This document shows positions 33,790 to 45,562 of a stretch of 64,000 nucleotides of DNA, piece after piece (the stretch's first letter is position 1; each line of letters begins with the position of its first letter). The stretch is from Diplolepis rosae (taxonomy: Eukaryota; Arthropoda; Insecta; Hymenoptera; Diplolepididae): NCBI GenBank assembly GCA_030998225.1, contig JAPYXD010000680.1, positions 10,416,001-10,480,000 of the forward strand. Reading direction: 5' to 3'. Both the position numbers and the translations under genes were made by a program. Under the pieces are notes generated by a model that did no database searches, was not told where the DNA came from, and saw only the letters and a list, made by a program, of their open reading frames with translations.

Positions 33790-34984
33790 TAAATCAATTA
33801 GCCGGACAGAAAATAAGTTATTTTCTAATAAATCCGCTTTAATATGGGGATCGCTTGAGAGCTATTCGTAAATTACGTCACTGACGAGAGAGGGATATGG
33901 CCTGACGAAGTATGATCTTATTAAACGAAACAGGAAATTTACAAATTTCAATCATTTTATACAGAAAGGTGCTATTAAACAAAATATATATATATGCAAT
34001 TTTTTTTAAAAAATGATGCTGGACATTTTTCCCTATCTCGTGCCATTTGCAACGAATCTTGGATGGGCAACGTACTTCACCTGCGTTTTGTGACTTTAAA
34101 AAAGTGTGCGAATCACAATAAAATTGATAAAGTCTAAACTTTTTTGCAATTATTATTATTAATAATTATTAAAATTATTATGAATAATTATTAATAATTA
34201 ATTATTATAAAAATTATTATTATTAATTAGTGAGATAAAATAAATGTAGCCGAACAATTCACGTTTTACATTATTAGAATGAATTGAATCATTAAAAATT
34301 ATTGCAAATATTGATGTTATTACGTTTTTTTCAAAAGTCTATGGATATGAAAACAGAAAGTGCAACCTAGTATTAATGAAATATATAACACGTGCACAGG
34401 GTTCATAATAGCGTAATATCCAATATTCTAGATTCTTTAAATAATAAGTCTCAGTCTTACATTAGCGAGCTTTCTCATTGCCCCTCTTTGAAAAAATCTG
34501 GTGTAAGTAGTTGGGTACAAAACGGTATGTTCGATGGATGCACGGCTGTAGTAATCATCATCAACATCATCATCATTATCGCTGGTGCTCCCATCTCATT
34601 TCATTCCGTTCCATCCCATCTCATTTTGTCCCAGTTGTAATACTGCTCACCTCACTATTAACAGTGACGATAACCACTGGTAGCAAGTACCTCTCATCAT
34701 AAATAATCCTTTACCTACAGCACTATATAAAGTTTTTCACATTAATATAAATCCTTTGAGAAATACCGCAAAAGATCTGATATCATTCGAAAGTCGATAA
34801 CGGAGCTCAGTTTTCCGGAAGTCATCTTTAATAAATAATTAACGTAATACCATACTGCCGTTCAACGGAAAAAAATACGCAAGTCCAGTCTAAATCAAAG
34901 ATTTTTCCCTTAAAGGGTTGAGCAAAAACTATAATTTTTGTTGAAAAAATGGTGACTTAGTTTTCTGAGAAAGATATGGCAAGA
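33790..34984. other. AT-rich DNA with ATT-rich low-complexity patches
   Basis: 34150-34226 is almost wholly ATT/AAT in imperfect palindromic order. 34545-34580 is an ATC-trinucleotide run followed by CATCTCATTTCATTCC-type words. No gene. Confidence 0.6.
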
Positions 34985-36150
34985 TAAGGCGTCCACTTCA
35001 CTTGCCAAGGTGGAAATGTACTACTGACGCGGTAACATGCCAGTACCACTGTCGGATTTCTGGTACTGGCAGGTTACAAGTGCTGTATTGGCATGGATAC
35101 TGGCGTAGTATTGGTTAGACTCCTGATATTAACTCAGCTAATTATTATTATTATTATTATTATTATTATAAATAGGCTAAGAGTTGACAGCCACTACTGA
35201 TCTGGTACTTGAAAGCTGTACTGGGCCTGTGATATCAGTTAGTACTATTATAGTACTGGCTAGACCCTATCTATAACTCGGCTAGGAGTTGACAGCCAGT
35301 ACTGGTATGGTATTTGAAAACAGTACTGGTCCTGTGATATCAGTTGGTAATGACATAGTACTGGCTAAACCCCTAATTATTAATCAGCTGAGAGTTGACA
35401 GCCAGTACTGATCTGGTACTTTAAAGCAGTACTGGTCTAGTACTCTCAGCATGTACTGACATAGTAATGGCTAGACCCCTAATTATAATTCTGCTAGAAG
35501 TTGACAATCAGTACTGATCTGGTACTTTAAAGCTGTACTGGTCCAGTGCTATCAGTTGTTACTGGCATAGTACTGGCTTGATCCCTAATTATAGTTGAGC
35601 TGGGAATGGGCAGTCAGTACTGGACTGGTACTTTAAAGCAGTACTGGTCCAGTACTATTAGCTGGTATTGAAATAGTACTGGCTAAACCCCTAATTATTA
35701 ATCAGCTGAGAGTTGACAGCCAGTACTGATCTGGTACTTTAAAGCAGTACTGGTCTAGTACTCTCAGCATGTACTGACATAGTAATGGCTAGACCCCTAA
35801 TTATAATTCGGCTGGGAATTGACACGCAGAACTGGTCTAGTACTTGAAAGCTGTACTGGTCCTGTGCTATCAGTTGTTACTGGCATAGTACTGGCTTGAC
35901 CCCTAATTATAGTTTATCTGGGAATGGGCAGTCAGTACTGGACTGGTACTTTAAAGCAGTACTGGTCCAGTACTATCAGCTTGTATTGAAATAGTACTGA
36001 TAGGACTCCTAATGATAACTCAGCTAAGAGTTGACAATCAGTACTGATCTGGTACTTGACAGTAATAGTAATCAATGCTGCGCCAGTATTAAGCTAGTAA
36101 TATTCCAATGTTTGGCACAGTATTAACAGGCAGTACTGGCATTACTCCTC
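34985..36150. repeat. 106-bp satellite array with three-unit higher-order pattern
   Basis: About nine to ten units of about 106 bp share GACAGCCAGTACTGATCTGG and GACCCCTAATTATA. Unit starts are near 35187, 35290, 35394, 35500, 35607, 35713, 35819, 35925 and 36031. Units starting at 35394, 35500 and 35607 match those at 35713, 35819 and 35925 better than their neighbours, giving a higher-order period near 319 bp. The first unit is degenerate and interrupted by an ATT run at about 35142-35172; the last decays after 36060. The self-complementary word AGTACT recurs several times per unit. Confidence 0.9.
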
Positions 36151-38610
36151 GCTTACAACTGTCACACTTAAGTTTGATTTTTATATTTTGCAACTTCTTT
36201 AAAGGCTGTAATTTTTTTAGCTTGTTCCAAATCAAAAACTTACGTTGTAATAATTTTTAGAGCTATTAAAGTATTACTAGAGACCGTGATTAAAAGCTCC
36301 TGCATAGTTTAAAAGGTATTTTTCAGGAATGTTCAAAATGATCTAATTTTAGAAATCTCACTAGCAAAAGCTAACAAATTTGAACAAATTTTTAATTATT
36401 CGTTACAATTAAAATAGACCCACCTGAAGTCAAATTCGGACCCCATTCTAAGTTCATTAATCAAAACTTTATGAAAATTAAAATACAATTTCAATACAAA
36501 ATTTTATTTTAGAGAAATATGTACATTAGAGGCGTTGAAGGATTTTTATGTATGACTGTATTGACGTCTATGAACAGAGATTTTACAGTAATGGATTAAA
36601 TTATTGAGTAAGCAGAATAACAAGTAATAATAAAAATGAGAGACACCCTCCCTTTATTTGGAGGTTTTAGAAGTAAACTACTGGCCAAAATGGCTGGTCA
36701 ATACCCCTCTTGCGACTTCTGATGTATAATCAAATACACATTATGGTGGGCTTGCCCTTACAAGAACCCCACCCTCAAGTTTCTATACAGAGTGATGGCC
36801 ACGAGTGGGTTGCAAAATAGAGCTAGAGTGCGAGTGTGAGAGCAATATAACTTTGCTCTATCCTGCTACCCACTCTTGGCCACCCTGTATTTTTCCAACC
36901 CTTATGTTGTTTTGTATCTAGAACAAGTGGGATACCTACATATGAGATTTCTTGAACAGGGAGTAATGACGTGTACGCGAGCATGCATGCATATATAGAT
37001 GTCCACTTTGGCACGCAACGTGGCAATCACGGTTGCAGACCAGAATTAGAGGAGATCGTGCGGCAAGAGATAAAGATCTATGTACCCGAAAGAAGGCGTT
37101 CGAACTCTCGTTAGACAGCTTTTTGATTATCGGTAATCGTCCAACGGAATCCATAAATGGGGATGAAAGAATAGTTATTCAGAGAGGAAGAGGACATTTT
37201 GTTGCCAAGGAGAAGGTAGCAACTTGCATTCCTTGATAGAGTAAATATTCTTGTAGTTCGGTTTAATAAGTAGGTTAACTAATAACCGGGGAAAATAACT
37301 TTCAAAAAGGGAAAACAGTTCAAATAGATAATAAAATTAATCTTTACTTACTGAGAGTAATTTTAATTCTGCTCATTTTTTCTTTTTTAAATAATTGGAG
37401 AATTGTATTTTTATTGAATCCAAAATTCATTGAAATTTTTAGTATAACGTATCACGACCCGCGCGCGAATTAAGTATTAGCCCAAGCCGGGCCCAGGTGT
37501 GGAAAATCTATGCTCCAGTCTGGAAATATAACCAAGCTTGATCATCGCCTGGAATGGCCCTGGCTTCACCCCGCTGTATTGTTTATTTAATTTTTTCAAA
37601 TCTGAAAAAAGTCAGAGTTTGATTAAAAACAAATAAATATAATCTGAAACAAGCATTTTGAAAAAAATTGACTGAGCGGTCTCCAAATTTTTTTTGATTC
37701 CGTCTCATTGTACAGAATAAAAATAGATTTTAATTAATAGTCTTGACTCCTAATTAGGTTTCTTGGTATATGATAAACTTATTATTTCGCAAATAATCTT
37801 ATAATCGACGATAATGTCTATTTTTCGGGCCAACAAAGCTTGGCACACATATCATATGTCCATTTCTTCTCTTCCGTTTTATATACGACAAAGAGTTTTG
37901 AAAATGTGATAATACTGTTTAGTTTATCCCTAATATTATAATAAGTTCCTTTTCATCATATACCGTAGCAGGGTGACGAACTTTAGTTTTAAGCAATCTG
38001 TCGACTAAAAAATGGCACATGTTTGTAATTCACAATTGGAATAAAGAATCAATGCTTTAACTCAAAAATACTAAATATATACGACATATTTTTCCTACAC
38101 CTAAAAATGAGGGGAAAGTACTATACTTAGTGGAATAATAAACGCTCATGATGATGGCAAACGAATCAAAATCGGAGATTGATGACGATCCTATGTTTCA
38201 GAGGTAACTTGAATCCAAAAAAATGCATTTACTTTGGTCAGCTAATTTTCTACTACTACTTATACTTCTCCCTTTTTTCCATACTCTTAATTAATATTTG
38301 GGGCGTTTTATTCATATGAAAGGTAAAAGTCAAGTCATCGAGTGTCTTTATGTTTGGATATTTTGTAGTGATTGGGGTACTAAACAATTAACAATTTTGT
38401 AAATTTTTTTCTTTACTTCAACAAAATTCAATGTTTTCTGCGTACTTTTCTATTAGAATATTTTTTCGTAAGACTAACAAATTTTGAATTAAAAAATATC
38501 AAAATTTTTCAAACATTTCCCAGCAGAATTTAAAAAAAATGTGAATTCAAAATTATTATATTTTGTAGAAATTAGTAATTAGTTGTTGAGTTTTGTAAAG
38601 CTTTTCAAGC
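36151..38610. other. AT-rich intergenic DNA containing one small MITE
   Basis: No gene seen. A GC-richer patch at 37445-37560 (GACCCGCGCGCG, AAGCCGGGCCCAGG) has no recognised identity. The MITE at 36788-36887 is listed separately. Confidence 0.5.
36788..36887. mobile_element. 100-bp TA-flanked MITE
   Basis: CAGAGTGATGGCCACGAGTG at the left and the complement of CACTCTTGGCCACCCTG at the right, extending inward to AATAGAGC/GCTCTATC, with TA flanks. Non-coding. Confidence 0.7.
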
Positions 38611-39271
38611 TTAAGGGGTCATTCTACTATCTCACTTTTGAGAAATCGATTTCTTTTTGTTGCATTTTTCGATATGTTCAGGAGGATTCATTTGATCAAG
38701 CAGAAAGAGTATTATATAGAGCACGGATCGCTGATTAAGTGTTAGTAACTTTTTTTTACAATTCTTATTTTCCGAAAACTTTAAACGCGTTTTTTTTAAA
38801 ACAACGTTTTTGCGCTTGACGCATACGATATACATACATAAAAATCTATGAAGTGACTAAGCGGCTTTTTGAATTTTTAATTTTAACATAGTTAAATTTT
38901 ACAAAAAGTCGATTTTTGAAAATCTTTGGTTAAACTTCCACTATTTTGTTACTTTGCAAAATAAAAAAAATCCGTTTCTTTACTTCAGAGCTATGGTCAT
39001 ATTAATAAAGAAAATTTTTGATTTATTTGTTTCAGATGATGCTGACTGGGGATATCGTCCGCGCCATGGACATGCCTTTTTTTGAGACTCTGTTCATTGT
39101 TAAACATTACATGAACTTAAAAATAATTTTATGTATAAAAAACATTTTTGTAAACTTCAAGAATGCATAAATAAACACTGAAATTTTTATTTAATTATAT
39201 AAAGTAGTTGTTGAGAAACAAATTCTTGAAAATCACCTTTTTTTTGACAAGATAGTAGAATGATGCCTTCA
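38611..39271. mobile_element. TTAA-type MITE 2
   Basis: The left end TTAAGGGGTCATTCTACTAT is mirrored by ATAGTAGAATGATGCCTTCA at the right, where TTAA has drifted to TTCA. The interior includes AAAAGTCGATTTTTGAAAAT-like low-complexity DNA. It is the same end style as 15341 and 46987. Confidence 0.75.
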
Positions 39272-39605
39272 GCAAAAACTTGTGGTTTCTTGCATATTTC
39301 CATGTGATTCTTTACAATTTATAACAAATTTTTTGAAAAGAATGTGCACCTTCTTTCGAGAAAATTATGAAAAGCTATAGATCATAATCTGTATTAAATA
39401 ACGCAGTTTTGTTTTCACATCTAATGAAATGCAAAGACAATTTTGGATCCAAGCCGGGCATACTTTTTAGGTAAAAAATTTATATTTCATACCTATAAAA
39501 TATATATACCTATATATGAAATATATTTATCCATTTACACCGCAGAAATTTTTGCTAGGGTAGCAGAAACTGCTACGCTCGGCATCCAATCAGAGGTATT
39601 TTATT

Positions 39606-40340
39606 TATAAAATGAATTTCATATAAAAACTGATTTTTGTCACAAAAAGTGAGTAGCTTATAAATTTTCATTATTAATTTACCGTTCCAGCAGATAATTT
39701 TGTTACTTTTCCACAAATCTATATCTTTATGTCGTCAAAGAAATGATTATATGGAATTATCCTGTTGCTTTTTGCATCTTGATAAGAAATATACTTATTT
39801 CCTTTGTAAGCTGAATTACATGCATACTACGAAAAATGTTCCGCTTTCGCAACAATATTTTTCACAATTGTTTTGTAAACGTTGCAATGCAATATGCATG
39901 AATGAAATTTTCATTTTATTGGCAAGTTACGGTCTTTAAATATGTTTCGTTCAAATAAAATAACAATTTCAAACAAAGTTACAATATGAAGAAGAAAGTA
40001 TTCCAATTTCAAAATAGAAGCACTGTAATTTTTGTGACATTATATATCCAGATATTGATTTTTCTTTTTATCAAAAGTTTTTCCACAAAAATGAGAGGCT
40101 TATCAAACATCTGCAACGACCTACGTTTTCCTGAATAATTTTGTTATTTTTTTTGGAACACCATATCTTTATCTTATCATAGTCATGATTTTTTAAAATT
40201 ACTTCGTTGCTTTCTTTTATCTTGACGATAAATCTATTATATTCTATATAAGTTGAATTACAGTTACAGTTACCTCTAGCATTCCGTATATTTCTGGAAG
40301 ACTCGTCATTAGGTTTTTTTCAAACTTCTGAAAACGCAAC
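39606..40340. repeat. Diverged tandem duplication upstream of the receptor gene
   Basis: 39606-39900 and 40047-40340 share, in the same order, CTGATTTTTGTC, GAGTAGCTTAT/GAGAGGCTTAT, GATAATTTTGTTA/GAATAATTTTGTTA, CTATATCTTTAT, GTTGCTTT, ATCTTGA and TGAATTACA, about 441 bp apart. No coding content. Confidence 0.5.
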
Positions 40341-40764
40341 CTAAATCCTATTTTCATCATCAAAAATCACTTCTTCGTTCAAAGTACGTATACATCATTT
40401 TTATATTCTCCATTTTATAAATATTAAAATTCCTAAAAAAATAAAAATACTTCCATTCGTTGGACTAATATTTTCATTTTGCATACAAAAAAATATTCCT
40501 GTAGCTTATTGTTCTAAAATGATGTGTTGAAATAGTAAATTTTTGATGCTACTCACTTTTTTTAACAAAAAATATAAAATCAATCAATATTCATCAGATA
40601 TCAATTATTAATATTCACGAAATTAATATGTTAAAAATATTTAATGTATGTTTCATAAAAGTAATCAATTGTTACAGGTGTGTCAATTCAAGTATCACAA
40701 AGGATAATATTAAATCTTCCGCCTAAAAACTGAAATTTCATCTCATAGGGTTTTCAGTTCCCAA

Positions 40765-42651
40765 ATGAAAATCGGGTTTGGTGGGGCGTGGATTGTTAGT
40801 TTATACATTTTTGTCCTAATTTTCGAAACCTTTGAAACATCTGAATGGTTCAATGAATTGGCAAGCTTTATTGCAAATGAAAACAAAGAGAATCATGTAT
40901 TATTATTGTTTGATAAAAATAGAAGTGAGTATCCAGAACTGGAAAAGGTACTTCAAAAAATTCCTAGAAAGTTTCCTGTGACAGAAATAAGTTCTAAAGA
41001 AGCAACAAAAAAAAAGGTTCAAGAGCTAAGCCAGTTAAAATGGCTCTACAATCCTCGATCGGCGATAATAATCATCATCCACTTCTCAAAAGATCCTCAA
41101 AGGATTGCATCCTTAATAGACTTTGTTAGACAAATTTCAGAACCAAGAAGACGACCAAAATGTCTAATTATCATACCCCAGGAACAAGAGAAATTCGCTT
41201 ACCTAAAATTACTAAAAGAAATGTGGTCAAAACGGTTTCTGGATGTCACAATTCTAGAAATTGTGAAAGAGACTATACAAAAGAAAAACTTTTTTTTAGA
41301 GCTATCGAAAGAAGTCGCATTTATACATCAACTGAATCCATTCACCAATGTCTACAATAGGATGGAGTATTCATCATCAATTTCCTGGTTTCCTAAAAAA
41401 GATCTGGATCTTAATGGACATGAAATAAACGTTGCTTTGATAAGCATGACCCCTTTAGTTTTGTTTGGTCGCGATGAAAATGGAAATGCGACAAATGTAA
41501 CAGGTCAAGATATATTGATGATAAGGTCAATATCAAAGGCCATGAACTTTACACTAGTTTGGGTTATAGCAGATGAGAGAAATCCTTGGGGTACTGATGC
41601 TTGCACTAAAGAAACAAGTTCCGGTTTACTGAACAAAGTAATGACAAATGAGATTCAAGTTATCGCAATTGAATACGGTAGATACGCATTTTGCTATCAA
41701 CGTCCTTACGAATGGACCAAAGGCAGTAAATTTGAAGATATAATCATCATGGTACCTGTCACATCTGAAACCTCAACTGTGATTTCATCCAATTTGAAAG
41801 TCATCAACATTCTTGCTTTAATTGGCCTGCTCATACTGATTTGGGTGTTATCTCAAAAATTTCCATTCGAAAAAAGAAACTGGAGACTTCTGGACATAGC
41901 AGCGATTTTCCTTGCCTTACCAGTTTCCCGCGAACCTAAAAAGTTAGCTGAACGAATTGTTTTTGGATCTCTTCTTTTAATCTGTTTTCTCAATTCTTCC
42001 TCCATTTATATAACATTAACGGACGTCAACCTAAAAGAAGATATCAATGTCGAGCTCGAAACTACAGAGGACGTGATTTCGGCAAATTTAATGCCATTTA
42101 TTGGTAATAATCATCATAAATATCTGAATAACATTATAGGCACTAAAAATCAAGATTTATTGAAAAAATCTAAAATAGAATTTATGACACATGGAAAATG
42201 TTTCTATCAGCTAATTAGTACAAAGAACATAAGTTGCATTCAGCGGAAAGATATAAGCGAATGGTTAATACAGAATGAAAAAGACAAATGTGGACGGCCA
42301 AGAGCAAAGATTTTAAAAAAGCCAATCGCATCTGCTATTTCAGGTTTTATTTTGGAAACAGCATCTCCCTACGTGGGAAGATTTGACGAATTAATTTTGA
42401 TATTTATTCAAGCTGGACTAACAGGAAAATGGCATGGAACTCGATTTAACGGATCTGCAATTGTAGTAGACGCAAATCAATACTGTGAAAGAAGAGGGTC
42501 CGAAACACCAACTTTAGAAGGACAAATTATTATATTATTGCTTTTGGGATATGCTTGCGCTACCTTTGCCCTTGCTTGCGAATTTTTTCACGCTTACCTC
42601 ACGAAGAAAGACTTATACGTTAATTCATGCAACCGAAATTGCTGTCACTGA
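40765..42651 (+). CDS. Divergent ionotropic receptor (IR), intronless
   Basis: A 628-residue variant glutamate-receptor-like channel, expected in the dendritic membrane of chemosensory neurons, where IRs form ligand-gated cation channels with broadly expressed co-receptors. Visible order: hydrophobic signal peptide (about 1-25), short N-terminal domain (26-215), ligand-binding half S1 (about 220-340, with GRYAFCYQRPYEW), membrane segment 1 (345-363), pore loop (about 375-390), membrane segment 2 (395-418), half S2 (420-585, with cysteines) and membrane segment 3 (586-606), then a Cys-rich tail. The length is normal for divergent insect IRs. The S1 arginine region is only loosely like glutamate receptors, and the usual glutamate-binding set is not evident, so glutamate is unlikely as ligand. 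The single-exon structure is common among divergent IRs. TTTTCAG at 40751-40757 could be an acceptor of a 5'-UTR intron. AATAAA follows 73 bp after the stop. No second IR was found nearby. The frame has no defect. Confidence 0.95.
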   Translation: MKIGFGGAWIVSLYIFVLIFETFETSEWFNELASFIANENKENHVLLLFDKNRSEYPELEKVLQKIPRKFPVTEISSKEATKKKVQELSQLKWLYNPRSAIIIIIHFSKDPQRIASLIDFVRQISEPRRRPKCLIIIPQEQEKFAYLKLLKEMWSKRFLDVTILEIVKETIQKKNFFLELSKEVAFIHQLNPFTNVYNRMEYSSSISWFPKKDLDLNGHEINVALISMTPLVLFGRDENGNATNVTGQDILMIRSISKAMNFTLVWVIADERNPWGTDACTKETSSGLLNKVMTNEIQVIAIEYGRYAFCYQRPYEWTKGSKFEDIIIMVPVTSETSTVISSNLKVINILALIGLLILIWVLSQKFPFEKRNWRLLDIAAIFLALPVSREPKKLAERIVFGSLLLICFLNSSSIYITLTDVNLKEDINVELETTEDVISANLMPFIGNNHHKYLNNIIGTKNQDLLKKSKIEFMTHGKCFYQLISTKNISCIQRKDISEWLIQNEKDKCGRPRAKILKKPIASAISGFILETASPYVGRFDELILIFIQAGLTGKWHGTRFNGSAIVVDANQYCERRGSETPTLEGQIIILLLLGYACATFALACEFFHAYLTKKDLYVNSCNRNCCH

Positions 42652-42723
42652 AATAGATGATTGTGCGTATTAACCAAATTATAATTGTACGTAAGTTATC
42701 ATAGATTATCTCAAAAAAATTCC

Positions 42724-42729
42724 AATAAA
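42724..42729 (+). terminator. Poly(A) signal of the ionotropic receptor
   Basis: AATAAA 73 bp downstream of the TGA at 42649-42651. Confidence 0.6.
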
Positions 42730-42964
42730 TTTTACGTTTTTTAAAACGCAATCGATAAATTCTTTGCAAACATTTCGACACGGGAATTCTTATCGATTTC
42801 TGCGTTATCGACATTTTTTTATCTGTAACCAATCTCAATGAGAAACGGGATAAAAATTTATAAAGTAAAATAAAAGACACCAGCAAGGTCCATCAACTTA
42901 TGAAAATTACTGACGAAAATATAAATTTTCAAGAATGATTTCTTTTAATAACAAACATTTATAA

Positions 42965-43378
42965 CTTAAGGGGGGATGGTACATTCTCGGTAGAAGATTT
43001 AAAAAATTTTAATAGGACTGATAAACTAATTAAAAAATTCTTTTTGATTCTGGGATTTTTCCGACATATATTATAAGTCTTTAAATACAAGAATTACTCG
43101 CACCCCTATATACCTCAATTATCTTATCTGTTCAAAAATTCACAAATTGGCGCACCACTAAAGTTGTTTATCTCAAAAGTAACACTTTTTTCGTAAAAAA
43201 AAACTTAAAATATTAGGGAAAAATTAACCAATTTTCTTCATTCTGGTCTATACTGGGGTTATTATTGTGTAGAAGAATATACTTAAATTTCAGACCGATC
43301 AGTTTAATGTTTTTTTATTTATCGTGTACGCCAATAGTAAAAACATTGTTTTGAGAAAAACGCGTTTTAGCAGTGGCT
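42965..43378. mobile_element. TTAA-type element fragment
   Basis: It starts TTAAGGGGGGATGGTACATT in the style of 38611 and 46987. The interior has a GTGTAGAAGAATATACTTAA, then ATTTCAGACC box comparable to other TTAA foldbacks. A matching right end was not found. Confidence 0.4.
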
Positions 43379-43438
43379 AACTAAGAGCTTTTGAGGCCCG
43401 GTCGTTATTTACTAAGAGCCCTTCGCCCCTAAAAAAAC

Positions 43439-43832
43439 TAATAACTTATCAGCGGTACTCTGAGATTAATTTGCATGTGACACATAAAGTAAGAGAGGGA
43501 GGATTATTTAGTAATTTTGAAAATCAATGGATTAATTAATAATAGAAACATTAGACTTCTGAACACATGAAGCAAAAAGGGACCTTCATATTTAAGGGGC
43601 CTGGGACGAGACCCCCTTCCTTCTCAAACACACACATTAATAAGTTATCAGCGGTACTTTCAAATTAATTTGCATGTGACACATACATTAAGAGGGAAAG
43701 GATTATTTAGTAATTTTCAAAATCAATGGATTTATAATTATAAGAAAAATTGCATTTCTGAACTCATCAAGCAAAAAGGGGCCCTCATGCACGAGAGGCC
43801 TTGGGCGACTCCCCACCTCCAGTCCGCCACTG
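43439..43832 (+). repeat. Tandem duplication of about 198 bp
   Basis: Two direct copies (43439-43636, 43637-43832) share TTATCAGCGGTACT, ATTAATTTGCATGTGACACA and GGATTATTTAGTAATTTT, plus AAGCAAAAAGGG and CTGGGACGA/CTTGGGCGA endings. Non-coding. Confidence 0.85.
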
Positions 43833-43861
43833 CGTTTTAAAGGTTATTACGGCTACTAAAT

Positions 43862-44267
43862 GTGACGCGATCTGAAGAAAGAGCCCTAAGAAGCCAAGCG
43901 AAGATTTTCGAGAAGAAGCAGGAGAAGTGGCGACGAGCCGATAGAGCTCTTCCTATATTTCTCTCTTCTTTCAATACGCATACTTGTACAGGTTTATAGT
44001 CTGTGTCAGTTCGGCTGGTTCGGCTGTCTTCGAGAAGAAAGACAGAGTATCCACACTTACAGCATTCGTGTATGTGTATGTGATGAGAGAGAAGTCTCGA
44101 GTGCTTTCCCGAATGACAATGTTTAAAGCCTCGTAACGAAAAAACTATTAATGATAAAATTTTCTCAACTACACCATCTTGAAGAGCAGGTTTAAATCAA
44201 TGTAAAACGTCGAAAATCGGAAAATCGATTTTTGACTTCTTAGGGACCTTTCTTCAAATCGCGTCAC
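43862..44267. mobile_element. 406-bp MITE with GTGACG ends, copy 2 (inverted)
   Basis: Reverse-oriented counterpart of 30348-30753, the same 406-bp length, flanked by AAAT on each side. Ends GTGACGCGATCTGAAGAAAG and its complement. The two copies are highly similar throughout. Confidence 0.85.
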
Positions 44268-44339
44268 AAATGCGAATCCGATCATAAAAATTCAAAATAT
44301 TTTAATCCCTTATGGCCAATTCTGAAACATTCATAATGT

Positions 44340-45562
44340 AATATCTCGTCGCAAAGTCAATTCTGTGGACGATCATCGTCTTCGAGAATCGTCGAGTGAT
44401 CGCCGTCTTGTGCAGGCACGGAAAAAAGTAGAGCTATATCTGAAAAGATACGATCGTCTCAGGGAAAGATTCTATCGCCATGAAAGTCGCTCGTGCTCAC
44501 CTGAAAACGATTATTATTGTGTATTGTGTTTCCTTCATTTTTTGGTCGGGTTAAATCCCAACATTACTGATCTGACCTTACAGATCGCGGATAATTGTGC
44601 TACTCTGTTCAAATTTTACAAATAGATCTTGGCTTTTACAGGTCGTTCCCAGTCCCGGTCACGAAAACGCTCTTATCGTCGATCGCATCGAAGTTATAGT
44701 TCAAGTAACGTTTCTTCTTATGGAAAGGGCCGATCACGTTCCCGAATTCGTCGAGACCGAAGTTACGACAAAGTTTACTCCGATTATTCACGTCAGGAAG
44801 ATAGCACGGCAAGGTCTGCTGTACCATCACGTTCGAGCACCTCCATACAGGATGACAGCCAGGAGCGTGCGCCAAAAAAATCAGCCCATGTCACCCGTGA
44901 GGATAATCTAGGGCCCGGAACTGAGGAACAGGGCAAAAATCAAGAGAAATTGTCAGGTGAAGAGTTAGTTTCCCGAAAACTGTTATCTCTTCGAAGCCCC
45001 CAAATTGAACGAGCTGATCAATTTCGTTCCAAATTCTATAATTCTGCGGGATCAACGAATTATAAAGAGGCAAGAAAAAATTTCAGCATCCCTCTCAGCA
45101 ATCACGGGGGCAATCTCGTGGGTGATGAAGACGAAATCCACTCCAGGTTGGAAAGAAACATTGGAGACCCTGAGTGACGCTAGCAACATTATTCCGGACT
45201 TGCAACATGACGAATCGGTTATAAGGAGAAATTTGATTCTATCGAACGTAGATGACTCTATGAAGGAAACTCTACTCGCGACTTAGATCGGAGAATTTCT
45301 GTTTGGCCAGGACTTGGAAGAAAAGGTGAAGGCTGCTAAGGCCCTGCAGAGTACGGCTAAGGACCTGAAGAAACCCCTCAAAAACACGCAGTCCATGTCG
45401 CCAAAAGACGCCAAGGCCCCGCCGTGTTTCCAGAATCAGGTCTCGAAACAACGACCGGAAGCGTCAGGCGGGAAAAAGCTGTGGTTCCAGTACACGAAAA
45501 AGCGTTTTCAACAGCAGCAGCACCACAGGCCGAACTACAAGAAGAACCAGTCCCCGAGATGA
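44340..45562 (+). pseudogene. DIRS-like retroelement gag region, frameshifted
   Basis: Overlapping frames (44365-44625, 44629-45177, 45005-45286, 45314-45562) encode an Arg/Ser-rich segment (SRSRKRSYRRSHRSYSSS), then a gag-like part (PGWKETLETLSDASNI, VIRRNLILSNVDDS) and FLFGQDLEEKVKAAK. It ends in a Gln/Lys-rich stretch just before the polymerase. DIRS-type gag packages the element RNA. Stops such as TAG at 45283-45285 and changes of frame mean no full product is made. The next frame continues directly into the reverse transcriptase. Confidence 0.7.

Noticed and set aside
33755..33790. GDGNC motif suggesting an OTU protease
   Set aside because: Only five residues match and the frame stops two codons later; no His box or surrounding domain.
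34985..36150. CRISPR-like array
   Set aside because: Units are contiguous and similar along their whole length with no unique spacers; this is a satellite in a eukaryotic genome.
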